Below, in pieces: positions 61,091 to 64,000 of a DNA stretch of 64,000 bases. Below the pieces are notes generated by a model. The model worked only from the letters and a program-made list of their open reading frames with translations, did no database searches and had not been told where the DNA came from. Made by a program: the position numbers and the translations under genes. Each line of letters opens with the position of its first letter. Within the stretch, counting starts at the first letter, position 1. This DNA comes from CAZICM01 sp964537685 (GTDB lineage: Bacteria > Myxococcota_A > Polyangia > Polyangiales > Polyangiaceae), in the NCBI GenBank assembly GCA_964537685.1, contig CAZICM010000049.1:1-64000 (forward strand). The letters are read 5' to 3'.

Positions 61091-61770
61091 AGGAATTCGA
61101 TCCCAAAATCTTCGATTCGATCGCCGATCCAGTGGCCCCGCGCGCCCAATCGCTCGCATCCGCGCCGCCCGAACCCAAGCCTCCACAAGAGCCCTCTCCC
61201 ACTCGAGCCGTCCGCACCGTGCGGGCCGTCCTCGGGCTTGCGCTCGCCTTGTGCTGGCTGGGCTATGTAATGCGCTATTGGGGCCTGCGCGCCGATATCA
61301 CCGCCATGTATGTGGCCATTCCTTTGGCGCTGTGGGTGCTCGGCGTCGGCTATTCGCTCTATTGTCTCATCAAACCCGATGCCCAAGGCTTGGTGCGCAA
61401 TGTGCGCGTCGCCTGGGCGGTCGTCATGGGCTTGCCGATTTTGTTTTTGGTGTCCGCGGGCCTGGGCGCCATCGGCGGTGAACCTTTGCCCTTCACTTGG
61501 GAATACAGCTTTCCCTGCATCATGTGGTCGGGCATCGCGGGCTGTGTGCCTATCTTGGCCGCCGTACTGCTATTCCGGCGCTCGTTTGTGAGCGCCCCCG
61601 TGTGGAGAGGCTCAGCCATCGGAGCCGCCATCGGTTTATCGGCCGGCTTGACGATTCACGCGGTCTGTCCGTACACAGACGCGGCTCATGTGCTGGTAAC
61701 GCACGGCCTGCCTATTCTGGCCGGCGCATTGCTGGGCGCGGGTTTGGGGGCGCTCGGCGGCCGTATCTAA
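61087..61770 (+). CDS. NrsF-like anti-sigma membrane protein
   Basis: 227 residues with a ~40-residue cytoplasmic start and six hydrophobic segments, the DUF1109/NrsF topology. Cys144 (FPCIMWSG) and Cys194 (HAVCPYTDAAHVLVTH) are both in family-typical places. In Caulobacter NrsF the two metal-sensing cysteines are, as I recall, also 50 residues apart. His191, His201 and His206 surround the second Cys, so a metal or thiol stress signal that releases the sigma factor is likely. It overlaps the sigma-factor gene by 4 bp and is the last gene of the operon. Confidence 0.85.
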   Translation: MKEFDPKIFDSIADPVAPRAQSLASAPPEPKPPQEPSPTRAVRTVRAVLGLALALCWLGYVMRYWGLRADITAMYVAIPLALWVLGVGYSLYCLIKPDAQGLVRNVRVAWAVVMGLPILFLVSAGLGAIGGEPLPFTWEYSFPCIMWSGIAGCVPILAAVLLFRRSFVSAPVWRGSAIGAAIGLSAGLTIHAVCPYTDAAHVLVTHGLPILAGALLGAGLGALGGRI

Positions 61771-61882
61771 ACAAAAACAAAAACCCTAAAATCTAACCGA
61801 ACCCACAACAAGATTGCTGCCCTTTCAACACAACCGGTCTACCTTAACGCCCCGCACGTATTCACCGTAGGGAAGAAAACTT

Positions 61883-64000
61883 ATGGCGGCGAATCCTCGC
61901 GATCCCTTCGGCATCACAGGCGCAATACTCGCGGACAAATACAAGATCGCGAATGTGATCGGCGAGGGCGGCTTTAGTGTCGTTTACAAGGCCGAGCATG
62001 TGATCTGGCAGCAGCCTGTCGCGATTAAGTGCTTTAAGGTTCTGGCCAACGCGCCCGAGGAATACCGCGAGCAGCTCCTCAACGATTTTATCCAGGAAGG
62101 ACGGCTGATGGCGAAGCTGTCCAGCCGTTCGGCGTCGATCGTTCAAGCCCGCGATGTGGGCACGTTTACCGCGCAGGATGGTTCGTGGGTGCCCTATATG
62201 GTGCTGGAGTGGATCGAGGGCACGCCGCTCGATATGGTGCTGCACTACGAACGGCTCGCCGGAACGCCGCCGCGCCAAGTTCATGAAGCCATTGCCTTGC
62301 TCGAGCCGGCCGCCGTCGCTTTTGAAATTGCTCATGCGCATGGCATCGCGCACCGGGATATCAAGCCGGAAAACTTGATCGTGCTGGGCGATGCACGGGG
62401 CCCCGATGCCTTTGTGAAAGTGCTCGATTTTGGCATTGCCAAGGTGATGGACGATCACGCGGCGATGGGCGGCCACCACAGCACAAAAGCCGTGGAGCCG
62501 ACCGCGTTTACACCAAGCCACGGCGCGCCCGAGCAATTCAGCCGAAGCCATGGAGCAACCGGGCCTTGGACCGATGTGTTTGCGATGGCGCTGACTTTGG
62601 TGGAGGTGATGCGCGGAGGCGACGCAGCCTTGGAGGGCAACGACTATATGCAATTGGCCATCGCCAGCCGCGATCCAGCGCGGCGCCCTTCGCCAAAGAC
62701 TTTTGGATTGCCTGTGTCCAGCGAAGTCGAAGCCGTGTTTTTAAAGGCGCTCGCCGTCTCTCCGGCCGATCGCTTTCCGAGCATGGGCAAATTCTGGGCG
62801 GCCTTGCATCAAGCCGTTTTCCCGGGCGGCCCGCTCTGGAATCCGGGCTCGACCGCGGGATTGTCGTCTTTGCTCAATCTGTCCACAAGCAATCCAGGCG
62901 CGCCCAACACCTTGGTGTCCGGCCCATCAAAACCCGACGAAACACAGTCCCAGCGGCGCGTGTACACCGGCCAGCGCTCTTCGGTCGTGAGGGGCGATGT
63001 GGATACCCAGCGGGCACCCGGCCAAGGCGTTTCCAAACAAGCTTTAATCTGGGGCTCCATCGGCGCGATTGCGTTATCGCTCGGCGGAATCGCGGCGCTG
63101 ATGATGTTTGGCCGCAATGGAAAGACCAATCCCGCGCCTCTTTCATCGGCTTCAGCTTTAGCGCTCCTGCCCAGCGCATCGGCATCGGCAGCGGCCTCAA
63201 AGCCCACCGAATGTCCAGCCGATATGGTGCTGATCGGCGGAGGCCGCTTCTTCATGGGTTCGGACGATCCGGGTTTTAAACTGTGGCAGCCGGCCCATAA
63301 AGTGACGCTCAACAGCTTTTGCATCGATATCCACGAAGTGACTGTGGACGCCTACAAAGCGTGTTCAGACAAAGGCGATTGCAAAAGGCCGGACGACGTA
63401 CCGAATTACCCCAAAACACCGGGCCCCAAAGAGCCCACCGATGAGCAGCACGAAAAAACCCGCAAGACCTACGCGGAGTTCTGCAACTTCGGAAAGCCCG
63501 GCCGCGAAAAGCATCCTATCAATTGTGTGTCCTGGTATTTGGCGGATGGGTTTTGCAAGACACTGGGGCGAAGACTGCCGACCGAAGCGGAATGGGAATA
63601 CGCGGCGCGAGGCTCGGACGGCCGGAAATTTCCTTGGGGCGATGAAGCGGGCGATGCCCAGCATATGAACGCGGCGGGCACCGAATGGAGCAAATGGGAA
63701 GCGTCAAAAGGGCTTCCGCAAAGCCCGCGCATGTACGAAGCCGACGATGGTTTTGTGGGCACGGCGCCCGTGGGAAGCTTCCCCAAGGGCAAGACCAAAT
63801 TCGGCGCTTACGACGTTGTGGGCAATGTCTGGGAATGGACGGCCGATTGGTTTCAGGCGTACACGGCCGACGAGCAAATCAATCCGGCGGGAGCACCCGC
63901 GGGCGAACGGAAGATCATACGCGGAGGCTCATTTAACGGCGGCGTTCAAACCTGGCTCAATCCCGCGTTTCGCTATCACCAAGAGGCAAAGGCGAGTTCG
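61883..64000 (+). CDS. Ser/Thr protein kinase fused to a formylglycine-generating-enzyme-like domain (3' end outside window)
   Basis: 706 residues are visible; the gene continues past the window. The kinase domain has the loop GEGGFSVVYKAEH (27-39), Lys49, HRD at 157-159 followed by IKPEN, DFG at 182-184, and APEQF. A membrane helix (QALIWGSIGAIALSLGGIAALMMFG) follows at about residues 390-415. The extracytoplasmic part is an FGE/SUMF1 fold: MVLIGGGRFFMGSDDPG, INCVSWYLADGFCKTLGRRLPTEAEWEYAARG, WGDE, GNVWEWTADW and RGGSF. In myxobacteria such kinases use the FGE-like domain as a sensor rather than an enzyme. AGGGAAG precedes the ATG at 61883. Confidence 0.93.
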   Translation, partial: MAANPRDPFGITGAILADKYKIANVIGEGGFSVVYKAEHVIWQQPVAIKCFKVLANAPEEYREQLLNDFIQEGRLMAKLSSRSASIVQARDVGTFTAQDGSWVPYMVLEWIEGTPLDMVLHYERLAGTPPRQVHEAIALLEPAAVAFEIAHAHGIAHRDIKPENLIVLGDARGPDAFVKVLDFGIAKVMDDHAAMGGHHSTKAVEPTAFTPSHGAPEQFSRSHGATGPWTDVFAMALTLVEVMRGGDAALEGNDYMQLAIASRDPARRPSPKTFGLPVSSEVEAVFLKALAVSPADRFPSMGKFWAALHQAVFPGGPLWNPGSTAGLSSLLNLSTSNPGAPNTLVSGPSKPDETQSQRRVYTGQRSSVVRGDVDTQRAPGQGVSKQALIWGSIGAIALSLGGIAALMMFGRNGKTNPAPLSSASALALLPSASASAAASKPTECPADMVLIGGGRFFMGSDDPGFKLWQPAHKVTLNSFCIDIHEVTVDAYKACSDKGDCKRPDDVPNYPKTPGPKEPTDEQHEKTRKTYAEFCNFGKPGREKHPINCVSWYLADGFCKTLGRRLPTEAEWEYAARGSDGRKFPWGDEAGDAQHMNAAGTEWSKWEASKGLPQSPRMYEADDGFVGTAPVGSFPKGKTKFGAYDVVGNVWEWTADWFQAYTADEQINPAGAPAGERKIIRGGSFNGGVQTWLNPAFRYHQEAKASS

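Noticed and set aside
1..64000. tRNA, rRNA and insertion sequences
   Set aside because: Intergenic gaps were scanned by eye; none has a cloverleaf-like block, and no transposase motif or terminal inverted repeat was seen. A tRNAscan run would be decisive.

Overview
The window looks like a chromosomal segment of a predatory-type delta-proteobacterium, most likely Myxococcota and probably a Polyangia-like lineage. The evidence is a Ser/Thr kinase fused to a formylglycine-generating-enzyme-like domain, an FHA-sigma54 activator operonic with a kinase and a PEGA protein, many lipoproteins with low-complexity linkers, DUF2169 and VgrG genes, RCC1 and caspase/WD40 lipoproteins, and a full-length SecA. 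By eye the GC content is moderate, lower than in classical myxobacteria. This placement is an inference from gene content. I see no tRNA, rRNA, CRISPR array or insertion sequence.

Layout. 1-11,859: surface and secreted proteins (the start of an RHS/SpvB-type protein cut by the window edge, several lipoproteins, a DUF6600 protein, an OmpA-like TSP3 protein), plus a DUF362 protein divergent from a CPBP protease. 11,866-15,904: a minus-strand signalling operon in the order FHA-sigma54 activator, kinase, PEGA protein. 16,145-28,512: an accessory region with a hypothetical gene, a 42-bp tandem repeat array, an AAA ATPase followed by a broken partner gene and a membrane TIR protein, a convergent WD40-caspase lipoprotein, and two mosaic paralogues of an AAA-ATPase-like/PD-(D/E)XK protein flanking an alpha/beta hydrolase. 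28,540-32,019: a divergent pair of lipoproteins, one with RCC1 repeats.

32,169-47,088: a type VI secretion payload island without structural T6SS genes. An eight-gene minus-strand run encodes VgrG, PAAR, FHA-DUF4123, a 137-aa protein, an amidohydrolase, a propeller-like protein, a second VgrG and a lipase. It faces a DUF2169 protein and a peptidoglycan-amidase-like protein on the plus strand. 47,230-53,764: SecA and two multi-pass glycosyltransferase-C-like proteins. 53,924-57,084: a ferritin-like protein, a VOC protein, an N-terminally shortened Rpn-like ORF and a lipoprotein.

57,427-61,770 is the most interesting system: a YceI-like lipoprotein, then a tight operon of a Cys-tailed lipoprotein precursor (two C-terminal Cys in an EGxCG-type context), an MNIO enzyme (DUF692, HvfB-like), a DUF2063 partner (HvfC-like), an ECF sigma factor and an NrsF-like six-TM anti-sigma protein. 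It reads as a self-regulated RiPP metallophore operon whose product should be anchored to the membrane by lipid. The window ends inside a kinase-FGE fusion gene.
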